DNA of 24,270 nucleotides, taken from the NCBI GenBank assembly GCA_964422465.1, contig CAYRBD010000049.1:1-24270 (forward strand), read 5' to 3'. Of the stretch, positions 8,161 through 16,057 are shown in pieces. A program made the translations under genes and the position numbers. This DNA comes from FW021-bin31 sp964422465 (GTDB lineage: Bacteria > Bacteroidota > Bacteroidia > Chitinophagales > Chitinophagaceae). Under the pieces are notes generated by a model. That model ran no database searches. It saw nothing but the letters and a program-made list of their open reading frames with translations, and had not been told where the DNA came from. Each line of letters opens with the position of its first letter. Position 1 is the first letter of the stretch.

Positions 8161-9804
8161 ATGCAAAAAAGAAAGCCCTCTTATCATTGTTTTATTCTGC
8201 TTTTGCTGCTGGCGGGGTTAGCAGATACGCTAACGGTAAATGCGCAACAAAAAAACGACAGCCTGCAAAAGCAGACCATTGATATCTACAATATTTATCA
8301 GCCCACGCTGCGGGAGGCCGCCAAACTTAACCTGAATACCACCCTTCCGCAAACTACCCAGAGCCGGCCTAACCTGGTGTACAGCATTCCCTCTCAAAAC
8401 CTGTACTTTACCTATTCGCCCGTTCCATTGCAACCGCTGGCCATGGGAATGGACACTGCTTCCCTCCTATTGTATAACAACTATATCAAAGCCGGTATCG
8501 GAAATCACAACACCCCGCTGATACAAGTAGGACTGAGCAATGGAGCAGACCCACATTTTCAATATGGGTTAAATTTTGATTACCTGTCTTCTAAAGGTTC
8601 CCTTGAAAATCAGCAATTCAGCAAAGCCAACCTGCTGCTACATGGTAAATATTTTTCCAACAAACAGGAATATCATGCATCGGCATCTTACCAGCGACAC
8701 GGCATCCGCTACTATGGATATGATCATGACACCACCAAATTCATTACCGACAACCTGAAGCAGGTTTATAATACATTTGATATAAAATTTGGAATGCAAA
8801 ACACTTCGGATAATGCAATAAGGCTGGACTATCAACCCGAAATAGGACTGACCAATTTCTTTGATAAACTGGATCGTACTGAGACCGCTTTTCGTTTAGA
8901 TATCCCTTTACAAAAGGCCATTGTTGATGACATATACATCAGCGCTGAATTATTAGGCGATTTTGCAACCTACAAAGATGATACCCATACCTTTAACAAT
9001 TCTCTCCTGTCTCTCCATCCGGCTTTTGTTATTTCAAAGCCTCATTTTATGTTGCATGCCGGGTTAAACCCAACCTGGTCGGAAGAAGATTTTTATTTAT
9101 TGCCGGATATTGTAAATGAAACCGACCTGATAAAGGATAAACTCATTCTCAGTAGCGGGTGGATATCCTATTTCACCCAAAATACTTATCAAAACCTGGT
9201 AAAAGAGAATCCTTTTATAAGTACTTATAATGATCCTTTAAATACACGCGTAGAAGAAAAATACACCGGTATAAAAGGCTCCATTAGCAACCATTTTACT
9301 TACAATACAAAATTTGCTTTTCTCAACTATCACGACCGGCCCTTGTATTTAAACGATTCTATTTATGGAAATAAATTCAACATCGTCAATGAGGAGGAAT
9401 TAAAAGCCTATGAACTGCATGCAGAGATTGGGTATGCACTGGGTGAAAAGTTTAAAGCTAAATTAAGCGGAAGCTGGTTTAATTATTTTAAACAAACCAC
9501 CGAAGAAAAGCCGTGGGGCCTGCGTCCTTTTACCGCCAACCTGTTCATGCAGTACGGCATAAAAAAATTGCAATTATCGGCGGATATTTTTGCCCTTAGC
9601 GGAAGCAATTATAAGACAGCTGAGGGCGAAGCCAGGAAGACAAAAGGCGCTTTTGACATCAACCTGGGCGGCAGTTATGAAGTAGCAAAACAATTTGACA
9701 TCTGGCTCAATGTCAACAACCTGCTAAACAACCATTATCAAAGATGGAATCAATATCCGTCCATCGGGTTAAATGTTATTGGCGGTATCATGATAAAATT
9801 TTAA
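8161..9804 (+). CDS. Outer-membrane beta-barrel protein, TonB-receptor-like without plug
   Basis: 547 aa. Residues 1-28 form a signal peptide ending VNA|Q. A short periplasmic segment includes DIYNIYQPTLREAAKL, similar in style to the N-termini of Bacteroidota TonB-receptor-like barrels. The rest alternates polar and aromatic or hydrophobic residues as expected of transmembrane strands, with SGSWFNYFKQT and FDINLGGSYEVAKQFDIWLN near the end. The chain closes with a strand ending IMIKF, whose terminal Phe is the outer-membrane assembly signal. I see neither a carboxypeptidase-regulatory domain nor a canonical plug, so active transport is doubtful and a structural or docking role is possible. 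It sits between the periplasmic TPR gene (45-base gap) and the HU-CCDC81/SPOR gene (4-base gap), probably in one operon. Function is not assigned. Confidence 0.82.
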   Translation: MQKRKPSYHCFILLLLLAGLADTLTVNAQQKNDSLQKQTIDIYNIYQPTLREAAKLNLNTTLPQTTQSRPNLVYSIPSQNLYFTYSPVPLQPLAMGMDTASLLLYNNYIKAGIGNHNTPLIQVGLSNGADPHFQYGLNFDYLSSKGSLENQQFSKANLLLHGKYFSNKQEYHASASYQRHGIRYYGYDHDTTKFITDNLKQVYNTFDIKFGMQNTSDNAIRLDYQPEIGLTNFFDKLDRTETAFRLDIPLQKAIVDDIYISAELLGDFATYKDDTHTFNNSLLSLHPAFVISKPHFMLHAGLNPTWSEEDFYLLPDIVNETDLIKDKLILSSGWISYFTQNTYQNLVKENPFISTYNDPLNTRVEEKYTGIKGSISNHFTYNTKFAFLNYHDRPLYLNDSIYGNKFNIVNEEELKAYELHAEIGYALGEKFKAKLSGSWFNYFKQTTEEKPWGLRPFTANLFMQYGIKKLQLSADIFALSGSNYKTAEGEARKTKGAFDINLGGSYEVAKQFDIWLNVNNLLNNHYQRWNQYPSIGLNVIGGIMIKF

Positions 9805-9808
9805 TGCC

Positions 9809-10732
9809 TTGCAAAAGTACCTTGATCTCATAAGCCAACTTTTAGAGGAACAAGAAACCCCCTGTTTTCTTCCGGGGATAGGTATCTTGAAATTTAAAGA
9901 AGAAGCTGCAAAAGAAGATCAGGCAAACGGGCAGTTATCTCCGCCGCATACCTTTGTCATTCTTGAAAAAACAGAAAAGCCTGCCCTCCCTTATCATTCC
10001 ATTGTTCAGGAAATAAAAAAGACGTTCAACTTGTCGGAAGAAGCAGCCCAAGCAGAATGGAGCAAGACCATTGAATACATCAAAAAACAACTTGCCGAAG
10101 GAAACGAAATTGTTTTCTCCGGGATTGGTAAACTCATTGTAACTGATCAGCAGGGACTGAAATTTGTTGAATCTCCTGAAAAATACACCCTTTATCCAAC
10201 GGTTTCATACCCTGTGCCGGAATTATCAGAAACTCCGTCCGGCAGTGTAGAAAATCCCTACCTGGAAGAACCTTCAGGTAAAAAGAACTGGGGCTGGTTT
10301 GTGGCGCTGGGCGTTATCATTCTTGCAGGAGCAGGCTTTTTTCTCTATAAATACAAAGATACCTTGTGGACTGACACAAAACAATCGGAGAAGACCTCTT
10401 CAGTTCCGGCAATGGAAAGCCATACAAATCAGGCGCCTTCCGATTCTGTAGAACGGCACAATGAAACAGCACCCGTTACTCCGGGTAAAACCACTCCGGA
10501 TTCTATACATTTCGCTGTCATCTACGCCGTTTATCCTACAAAGAAGATTGCCGAACGCCATTATAAACAAATGCATTCATGGGGGCATGATGTATCCATT
10601 TATCCGGCTGATTCCTCCCATTATCAACTGGGATACACCTATTATGAGTTGCCGGTCGATACCACAAAAAGACTGAACGAAATTAAAGCCCTCTATGGCG
10701 GCAACCCCTTTCTTATTTATCTTAAAAAATAA
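9809..10732 (+). CDS. HU-CCDC81 and SPOR domain membrane protein
   Basis: 307 aa starting at TTG 9809. An in-frame stop at 9794 and the absence of a nearby in-frame ATG leave TTG as the start, and MQKYLDLISQLL matches the expected domain beginning. Residues about 1-55 and 60-120 are two HU/IHF-like units of the HU-CCDC81 type (PGIGILKFKEE, then IKKQLAEGNEIVFSGIGKLIV). A Pro/Ser linker leads to one membrane helix at 160-181, then a Ser/Thr/Pro-rich periplasmic linker, and a SPOR domain at about 232-307. Family knowledge: SPOR domains bind peptidoglycan stripped of stem peptides at division sites, and HU-CCDC81 bacterial proteins were described as membrane-anchored HU relatives. The inferred topology is N-in, C-out. 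It ends the three-gene module. Confidence 0.9.
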   Translation: MQKYLDLISQLLEEQETPCFLPGIGILKFKEEAAKEDQANGQLSPPHTFVILEKTEKPALPYHSIVQEIKKTFNLSEEAAQAEWSKTIEYIKKQLAEGNEIVFSGIGKLIVTDQQGLKFVESPEKYTLYPTVSYPVPELSETPSGSVENPYLEEPSGKKNWGWFVALGVIILAGAGFFLYKYKDTLWTDTKQSEKTSSVPAMESHTNQAPSDSVERHNETAPVTPGKTTPDSIHFAVIYAVYPTKKIAERHYKQMHSWGHDVSIYPADSSHYQLGYTYYELPVDTTKRLNEIKALYGGNPFLIYLKK

Positions 10733-10779
10733 TTTCTACTAATAACATCCGATTAACGAGCTGTTAAAAAAACTCCGCT

Positions 10780-10787
10780 TACCTTTG
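10780..10787 (+). promoter_or_regulatory. -7 box of a probable small RNA
   Basis: TACCTTTG, an exact TAnnTTTG match, lies 48 bases after the stop of the HU-SPOR gene and has no plus-strand reading frame behind it. Transcription would start near 10793-10796. No convincing TTG -33 element was found. CTTTG of the box is also half of a short inverted repeat with CAAAG at 10795-10799. Confidence 0.5.
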
Positions 10788-10793
10788 TTTTTA

Positions 10794-10966
10794 TCAAAGC
10801 GATAAGGATAAGATAAAAGACATCAATGATTCGGGGATAACCCGATGATGCGATAAAATAGCTAAAAGCAGGTTGGTCTGATCAGGCTGACAGGCTATAG
10901 CAGAGAGTAGTAATTTTTCAAAGGGTTTAACACAGACCCCGCTGTTCTCAGCGGGGTATTTTTTTA
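10794..10966 (+). ncRNA. Probable small RNA of unassigned family, about 170 nt
   Basis: The segment lies between the HU-SPOR stop and the 3' end of murB, which is on the other strand. A -7 box at 10780-10787 precedes it and an intrinsic terminator closes it, with no open frame of note between. Two foldable elements can be seen. The first is CATCA 10821-10825 with TGATG 10846-10850 around TCGGG/CCCGA, with a GATAA loop at 10836-10840. The second is ATAGC 10858-10862 with GCTAT 10894-10898, enclosing a GU-rich hairpin with loop GATC at 10880-10883. GATAA occurs five times. I do not see the conserved parts of SRP RNA, RNase P RNA or tmRNA. 6S RNA is not excluded, but the ends do not pair as expected. 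The 5' end is inferred. Confidence 0.5.
10936..10965 (+). terminator. Rho-independent terminator of the small RNA
   Basis: A perfect 9-bp GC-rich stem (10936-10944 with 10949-10957, ACCCCGCTG pairing CAGCGGGGT) has a TTCT loop and is followed, after one A, by seven T residues. The T-run reaches into the murB stop codon at 10964-10966. The opposite strand has no T-run, so it works only for plus-strand transcripts: the small RNA and possibly read-through from the HU-SPOR operon. Confidence 0.85.
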
Positions 10967-11971
10967 TATAAAGTTCACTTCCCTCTCCAGCCTTACTCCA
11001 AATTTCTCAAATACACTTTGTTGAATTTTGTCAGACAATAACTTTATATCGGCGCCTTTGGCGTTGCCATAATTTACCAACACCAGTGCCTGCTTCGGGT
11101 GTACCCCGGCATCCCCATCCCGGTATCCTTTCCATCCACATTGTTCAATTAGCCAGCCGGCGGCCAGCTTGTATTCCGCCCCAAAAGGATAGGATTTCAA
11201 TCCCGGAGCCGTTATTTCCAGTTGCTCCTTTTTCAAAACCGAGACAATCGGGTTTTTAAAAAAACTGCCTGCATTGCCAATCTTTTTCGGGTCAGGAAGT
11301 TTGGAGGTCCTGATCCGGATAACAGCATCGCTTATGGCTTTAATAGACAATTCTTTAACGCCCATCGCTTCCAGTTCATTCTCTATAGCCCCATAGCTGG
11401 TATTGAAGCGGGGAACTTTACGAAGTTTATAGGTTACATTCAGGATAACAAACTCCCCCTTGTTTTTATTTTTAAAAACACTGTCCCGGTATCCAAAATG
11501 ACAATCTTCGGCGTAGAAAGTCATGCGCTTTTTATCAAAAATACGAAAGGCTTCCAATGCATGAAACACGTCCTTTACTTCCACGCCATAAGCGCCAATA
11601 TTCTGCATGGGACTGGCGCCCACACTTCCGGGAATCAGCGACAGGTTTTCTATCCCTGCCCACTGCTGTTCAATACAATACAAAACAAACTGATGCCAGG
11701 TTTCACCTGCTCCGGCCTTTACATATACATAGTCTTCATCTTCGTTTACTTTTTCTATTCCCCTGATTTCATTTTTTAAAACAGATTCCGGGTTCCGTGT
11801 TAATAAAATATTACTGCCTCCCCCTAGGATCAGAGCCGGTTTTCTAAATCGCTTATCCGATAATAAGATATCCAGGCCGTTTTCCGAGGAAAAGCGGGCA
11901 AAATGACCTGCGAAGGCTTCCATTCCAAAAGTATTCATACTTTTTAAAGGATAATCGGCATATATTTCCAT
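10964..11971 (-). CDS. murB: UDP-N-acetylenolpyruvoylglucosamine reductase
   Basis: 335 aa from ATG 11971. A GTG at 11998 would add nine residues and overlap priA, but the family normally begins close to the xLKxxNTFG motif, seen here at residues 8-16, so the ATG is preferred. FAD-binding elements are GGGSN (50-54) and IPGSVGASPMQNIGAYG (113-129). The catalytic positions known from E. coli MurB correspond to R162 (FGYRDS), S236 (GNAGSFFKNP) and E331 (LEREVNF). The length and the extra YRDSVFK loop fit the type I enzymes. It reduces UDP-GlcNAc-enolpyruvate to UDP-MurNAc with NADPH in the cytoplasm, the second committed step of peptidoglycan synthesis. It is the last gene of the comA-like - aroE - priA - murB operon, 19 bases after priA. 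No terminator is visible on its strand. Confidence 0.96.
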   Translation of the reverse strand: MEIYADYPLKSMNTFGMEAFAGHFARFSSENGLDILLSDKRFRKPALILGGGSNILLTRNPESVLKNEIRGIEKVNEDEDYVYVKAGAGETWHQFVLYCIEQQWAGIENLSLIPGSVGASPMQNIGAYGVEVKDVFHALEAFRIFDKKRMTFYAEDCHFGYRDSVFKNKNKGEFVILNVTYKLRKVPRFNTSYGAIENELEAMGVKELSIKAISDAVIRIRTSKLPDPKKIGNAGSFFKNPIVSVLKKEQLEITAPGLKSYPFGAEYKLAAGWLIEQCGWKGYRDGDAGVHPKQALVLVNYGNAKGADIKLLSDKIQQSVFEKFGVRLEREVNFI

Positions 11972-11990
11972 GAAATCGGGTTTAACTAAT

Positions 11991-14441
11991 TTATACACAA
12001 TCTACATCAGGTATGATTACTACCCTTCTAAAATCTTTTTGTGCCCTCAGCCAATTAAACTGGGCCTGCAAATAGATTTTAATACGGTTTAAATGCGATG
12101 CATTCCGGGGAATCTTAATCATGAATTCCATTAAATAATAATTCCGGACTCTGCTTATGAGAGGCATTGCCGGCCCCAGTAAAGCTTCTTTAAAATAAGG
12201 TTGCAAAACACCGGCCAAAACACGGGCAGCATCACTGACTACCTCTGCTTTCCGATGTTTTAAGGCCACCCGGATCAAACGGGTGAAAGGCGGATACTGA
12301 TAACGCTCCCGTTCTTTTATTTCCATCTGGTAAAAGCCTTCATAATCATGTCTGATTACGAAATCAATAACCGGATGGGTGGTATTAATTGCCTGCAACA
12401 ATACGCGGCCGCCCGCTCCCCTCCTTCCCGAGCGACCGCTCACCTGCTCCAATAATTGAAAAGCCCGCTCGTTGAGCCTGAAATCAGGGTAACTCAACAG
12501 GCTGTCCACACTTAAAATACCCACTAAATCTACATGGTCAAAATCCAACCCTTTTACAATCATCTGGGTACCGATCAGCATATCAATCCTTTGATCCTCA
12601 AAACGGGTGATCAATTTTTGATGCGCATCCTTGTTACGAACGGTGTCATAATCCATCCGTTCAATGCGGGCGCCCGGATATTGTAAAACCAAATCCTCTT
12701 CTACCCGCTCGGTGCCAAAGCTTCTGTTAATCAGTTTGCTGCTGCCACAGGCGCTGCAGATTTCCGGAACCGGGTACTGCTGTCCGCAATAATGACAATG
12801 CAGCCGGTGGTGAAATTTATGATAGGTAAGCGAAACATCACAATTCTTACATTTAGGCATCCATCCGCAAGCAGCACAAACAACTGCCGGGGCATAGCCT
12901 CTCCGGTTTTGAAATAAAATGACCTGCTTTTTATTCTTAAAAGATTTTTGAATTTCTATATCCAGCTTTGGCGATAAATAATGCACCCTGTTTTTCCGGA
13001 AAGCGACCTGTTTCATATCCACCACCTCCATATCCGGCATTTTCACTCCGCCATAACGCTCATGTAACTCCACCAAACCGTATCTGCCCTGCAAAGCATT
13101 GTAGTAGCTTTCAAGAGAAGGGGTTGCCGAACCCAGCAAAGCTTTTGCACCAAAAAGCCTTGCGTAATACAACGCCGCATCCCTGGCATGGTAGCGGGGA
13201 GCGGGATCCTGTTGTTTATAAGAGGAGTCGTGCTCTTCATCCAGAATGATTAATCCGAGATTTTTAAAAGGCAACAACAAGGCAGAACGCGCTCCCAGTA
13301 CAATTTTGTATTCCCCACTTCTCACTTTATTCCAAATCTCTACCCGTTCATTGTTGTTAAACCGGGAATGATAAATCCCGATCCGGGTGCCGAAATGTTT
13401 CTGTAAGCGACGCACAATCTGGGCGGTAAGGGCTATTTCGGGCAGGAGATACAGGACCTGTCGGTCTTCCTTTAAAAAATGGGTAATCAACCGGATATAG
13501 ATCATGGTTTTTCCACTGGAAGTAACGCCTTTTAAGAGGACCTGTTGTTTTTCTTTAAAGAGGTTCAGTATCTGATCATAGCCTTTTTGCTGTTCTTCAT
13601 TAAATGAAAAATCAGGAAAATTTTCTGCAGGCAGGGTTTTAAAAGGAAGCCGGTCCACCAGCTTTTTTTCCAGTTGAAGGATGTTTTTTTTCTCCAATTC
13701 TTTTACAACGGCAGCGGATACCCCCGCCTTTTTCTGCAGCGCTTTTTGTGTAACCTCGCCGGAGGTACGAAGGAGTTGAACAAAAGCCAAAAGGGCCTGT
13801 TCCTGCTTTGGCGCCTTCTTTAAAAGATCAAAAGCCTGCTGCAATTTTTCATCTGCGGCATACTCATCAGAAAGGGTCAGGAAGGTTTCTTTTTTAGGTT
13901 TATAAGCCTCTTTGAGTTCTTCATTGATCAGGCAAATTTTCTTTCGCAACATTTGATTAATGAGTGGATAAACCGTTGCTTTTCCCAATATTTTCTGAAC
14001 CTCTTCAATGCTCAGTTCCTTATGGATCTGCAACGCTTCGGCTACCAGGTATTCATCATCCGACAAACCGGAAAGTTCTTCATCTGCTTGGGGATTTAAC
14101 AACAGCCTGGTTTCACTGGTCAATTTAAGATAGGCGGGTAAGGCGGCGTTCATGACTTCTCCTTCGGTGCACATATAATATTTTGCCATCCACCCCCAAA
14201 ACTTTAGTTGAACAGGATGCAAAACCGGTTCTTCGTCCAGAAGCGTCAGAATCGGTTTCACTTCATAAGCAGCGGGCTTGCGATTATGTATTTCTTTTAT
14301 AAGGGCAGCATATTTTTTATGACGTCCAAACTGAACAGCTACCCGGCTGCCGGGAGACAATTTCCCCTGCAGCAATTCAGGAACCTCATAAGTATAATTG
14401 GCCGGCAAAGCCTGAGGCAATATGACGTCTGCATATTTCAT
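11991..14441 (-). CDS. priA: Primosomal protein N' (replication restart helicase PriA)
   Basis: 816 aa, slightly longer than E. coli PriA. The N-terminal 3' DNA-binding domain covers about 1-100 (MKYADVILPQALPANYTYEV), then a winged-helix region precedes the helicase core. Walker A is GVTSSGKT at 305-312 and the Walker B box is DEEH at 401-404, with GSATPSLES at 437-445 as motif III. Eight cysteines in four CxxC pairs bind two zinc ions: C522/C525, C531/C534, C549/C552 and C562/C565. Later segments IGTQMIVKGLDFDHV and QVSGRSGRRGAGG are helicase motifs V and VI. Known role: recognises stalled or D-loop forks and reloads the replisome. ATG 14441 is 19 bases after the aroE stop. All functional motifs are intact. 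Confidence 0.97.
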   Translation of the reverse strand: MKYADVILPQALPANYTYEVPELLQGKLSPGSRVAVQFGRHKKYAALIKEIHNRKPAAYEVKPILTLLDEEPVLHPVQLKFWGWMAKYYMCTEGEVMNAALPAYLKLTSETRLLLNPQADEELSGLSDDEYLVAEALQIHKELSIEEVQKILGKATVYPLINQMLRKKICLINEELKEAYKPKKETFLTLSDEYAADEKLQQAFDLLKKAPKQEQALLAFVQLLRTSGEVTQKALQKKAGVSAAVVKELEKKNILQLEKKLVDRLPFKTLPAENFPDFSFNEEQQKGYDQILNLFKEKQQVLLKGVTSSGKTMIYIRLITHFLKEDRQVLYLLPEIALTAQIVRRLQKHFGTRIGIYHSRFNNNERVEIWNKVRSGEYKIVLGARSALLLPFKNLGLIILDEEHDSSYKQQDPAPRYHARDAALYYARLFGAKALLGSATPSLESYYNALQGRYGLVELHERYGGVKMPDMEVVDMKQVAFRKNRVHYLSPKLDIEIQKSFKNKKQVILFQNRRGYAPAVVCAACGWMPKCKNCDVSLTYHKFHHRLHCHYCGQQYPVPEICSACGSSKLINRSFGTERVEEDLVLQYPGARIERMDYDTVRNKDAHQKLITRFEDQRIDMLIGTQMIVKGLDFDHVDLVGILSVDSLLSYPDFRLNERAFQLLEQVSGRSGRRGAGGRVLLQAINTTHPVIDFVIRHDYEGFYQMEIKERERYQYPPFTRLIRVALKHRKAEVVSDAARVLAGVLQPYFKEALLGPAMPLISRVRNYYLMEFMIKIPRNASHLNRIKIYLQAQFNWLRAQKDFRRVVIIPDVDCV

Positions 14442-14460
14442 TATAACAATCTACAAAAAA

Positions 14461-15195
14461 TCATTCACCAGTCCAAATATCCCAGGAAGCCTCTGCCTGC
14501 CCGATCAACATGTCATACCCGTTTGTTGTGGTTGCTCCCCGCTCCTTCCCCAGGGACAAAAAACGTGTCTCCGCCGGGTTATAGACCAGATCAAAAAGGA
14601 TATGCGTTGCTGTAAGAAATTCGTAAGGCAGAGCCGGCGTCTCTTCTGTTTTTGGGGAAGTGCCCACAGGAGTGGTATTCACGATCAGGGTATGCGCTTC
14701 TACAATTTCCCGGGTCAGTTCCTCATAAGTAAACCCTCCGGACACAGGGCGTCTGCTAACAAATTTATATCCAATACACAGTTGCTTCAAAACATAAGCC
14801 ACGGCCTTGGAGGCTCCTCCAGTACCCAGGATCAGAGCCTGCTCCGGTCGTTTTTTAATCAAAGGATAAAGTGATTTTCTAAACCCGATTACATCGGTGT
14901 TATACCCTATTTTTTCTCCCTTTGTAAAATGAATACAGTTGACAGCGCCTATGGTTCCGGCTGCATCTTCCAGCCTATCCAGATAGGGAATGACTTTTTT
15001 CTTGTAAGGAATGGTAACATTCAGCCCTTCCAGGTCGGGATGAGTTTCCAAAAGATTGGGAAATGCTTCTATAGAGGACAGGGGATAATTATCATATTCG
15101 CAATCGGTAATACCCATTGCTGCAAACTTCTCAGAAAAATAATTTTTAGAAAAGGAATGAGACAGTGGGTAACCGATCAGGCCAAATTTTCTCAC
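14461..15195 (-). CDS. aroE: Shikimate dehydrogenase
   Basis: 244 aa, a little short for AroE but complete. The start is GTG 15195: MRKFGLIGYPLSHSFS is the normal family N-terminus and no in-frame ATG lies upstream. Shikimate-binding residues are S12 and S14 (SHS), K65 in TIPYKKKV (the catalytic Lys), N86 in GAVNC and D101 in GYNTDVIGF (the catalytic Asp). GTGGASKA at 124-131 is the NADP-binding loop and SRRP follows the second strand, where Arg favours NADP. Reaction: 3-dehydroshikimate to shikimate with NADPH in aromatic amino-acid synthesis. It lies 26 bases after the comA-like gene and 19 before priA, so the four genes are probably cotranscribed. Confidence 0.95.
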   Translation of the reverse strand: MRKFGLIGYPLSHSFSKNYFSEKFAAMGITDCEYDNYPLSSIEAFPNLLETHPDLEGLNVTIPYKKKVIPYLDRLEDAAGTIGAVNCIHFTKGEKIGYNTDVIGFRKSLYPLIKKRPEQALILGTGGASKAVAYVLKQLCIGYKFVSRRPVSGGFTYEELTREIVEAHTLIVNTTPVGTSPKTEETPALPYEFLTATHILFDLVYNPAETRFLSLGKERGATTTNGYDMLIGQAEASWDIWTGE

Positions 15196-15221
15196 AGTAA
15201 TCAGGCTTCTTATTGATAAAA

Positions 15222-15983
15222 TTATTTTTCAAGATACAGCTGAAATGTTTCAGAACGCAGTCCCATTCGCATCGTTTCCAGGGGAATAACTTCGGCAGGA
15301 GCAATGTTTCCCAGGTTTACATTACAACCAACTAACTGAAGGAAATAATTCTGTTGTTCTTTCTTTGGGGCTTCCCAGATAATTTTTTCAGCCGGTACCC
15401 GGGTTAATATCTCCTGCACCAGTCCCTGCCGGACCTCACCAGAATCTCTGTAAATACCTACGGTTCCACTCTCTCTGGCCTCGCCTATTACATAAGAAGC
15501 ACCTGCTTCCAACTCGGAACGCATCAATTCTACCCATTTATAGGGGGGCATGATATTGGTAACATCCTTGGAACCTACCTCGCTAAGTACCGTTCCATGG
15601 TCTGCTAATTTTTCTATGTATTCGCATTTTTCAGAATGGGGAATGGTAATGGAACCGTCAGATACTTCCATATAATTGACGTCATACTCTTCAATGACCT
15701 TCAGGTATTCTTCAAACTGATCCCGAATCACGAAAGCTTCAAATAACGTCCCCCCAAAATATACCGCTACATTTTGCTTTTGATATGCTTCAATTTTTTC
15801 TTTCAGATGGGGAGTAACAAAAGAAGTTCCAAAACCCAATTTTACAATGTCCACATAAGGCGCTGCAATAGAGAGGAAATTCTCCACATCGGACACACTA
15901 AGTCCTTTATCCATGACCATTGTCAAACCATACTTTCTGGGTTTCTCTGTCCTGTCAGGGATGTGAGTGAGGTTAAAATTCAT
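15222..15983 (-). CDS. Phosphosulfolactate synthase family protein (ComA-like)
   Basis: 253 aa, close to the family length. Recognisable ComA blocks run in order: GLTMVMDKGLS near residue 19, VDIVKLGFGTS (about 44-54), VYFGGTLFE, NYMEVSDGSI, VLSEVGSKD, VIGEARESGTVGIY, IIWEAPKKEQQ and VNLGNIAP. These form a TIM-barrel that, in archaea and Bacillus relatives, adds sulfite to phosphoenolpyruvate to give (R)-phosphosulfolactate. The acidic and lysine residues expected in the active site appear kept, so activity is plausible. Plant HSA32 proteins belong to the same family and have a different, heat-tolerance role, so homology alone does not fix the reaction. It is the first gene of the operon with aroE, priA and murB. 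ATG 15983 lies 52 nt after a consensus -7 box. A link to sulfonolipid synthesis is inference. Confidence 0.88.
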   Translation of the reverse strand: MNFNLTHIPDRTEKPRKYGLTMVMDKGLSVSDVENFLSIAAPYVDIVKLGFGTSFVTPHLKEKIEAYQKQNVAVYFGGTLFEAFVIRDQFEEYLKVIEEYDVNYMEVSDGSITIPHSEKCEYIEKLADHGTVLSEVGSKDVTNIMPPYKWVELMRSELEAGASYVIGEARESGTVGIYRDSGEVRQGLVQEILTRVPAEKIIWEAPKKEQQNYFLQLVGCNVNLGNIAPAEVIPLETMRMGLRSETFQLYLEK

Positions 15984-16035
15984 AAATAATACTTTTAATA
16001 CTTTAATTTTTAAGATTAGGCAATCCTAAGCGGGG

Positions 16036-16043
16036 CAAAGTTA
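16036..16043 (-). promoter_or_regulatory. -7 box of the comA-like/aroE/priA/murB operon
   Basis: Read on the minus strand this is TAACTTTG, an exact TAnnTTTG match 52 nt before ATG 15983. A TTG lies 15 nt further upstream, closer than the usual spacing of about 19, so the -33 assignment is weak. The element is just downstream of the terminator of the preceding TPR gene, which supports an independent transcript. Confidence 0.5.
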
Positions 16044-16057
16044 ACAACTATATTGAA

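Noticed and set aside
10794..10966. Naming the small RNA as 6S, SRP RNA, RNase P RNA or tmRNA
   Set aside because: The conserved SRP loop, RNase P core and tmRNA tRNA-like end are not present, and the ends do not pair as in 6S RNA. Left unassigned.
11222..11779. 185-aa plus-strand frame antisense to murB
   Set aside because: No domain, no promoter, and the opposite strand encodes a complete MurB with all catalytic residues.
11972..11998. GTG start nine codons upstream of murB
   Set aside because: It would overlap priA by eight bases; the ATG at 11971 gives the usual MurB N-terminus.
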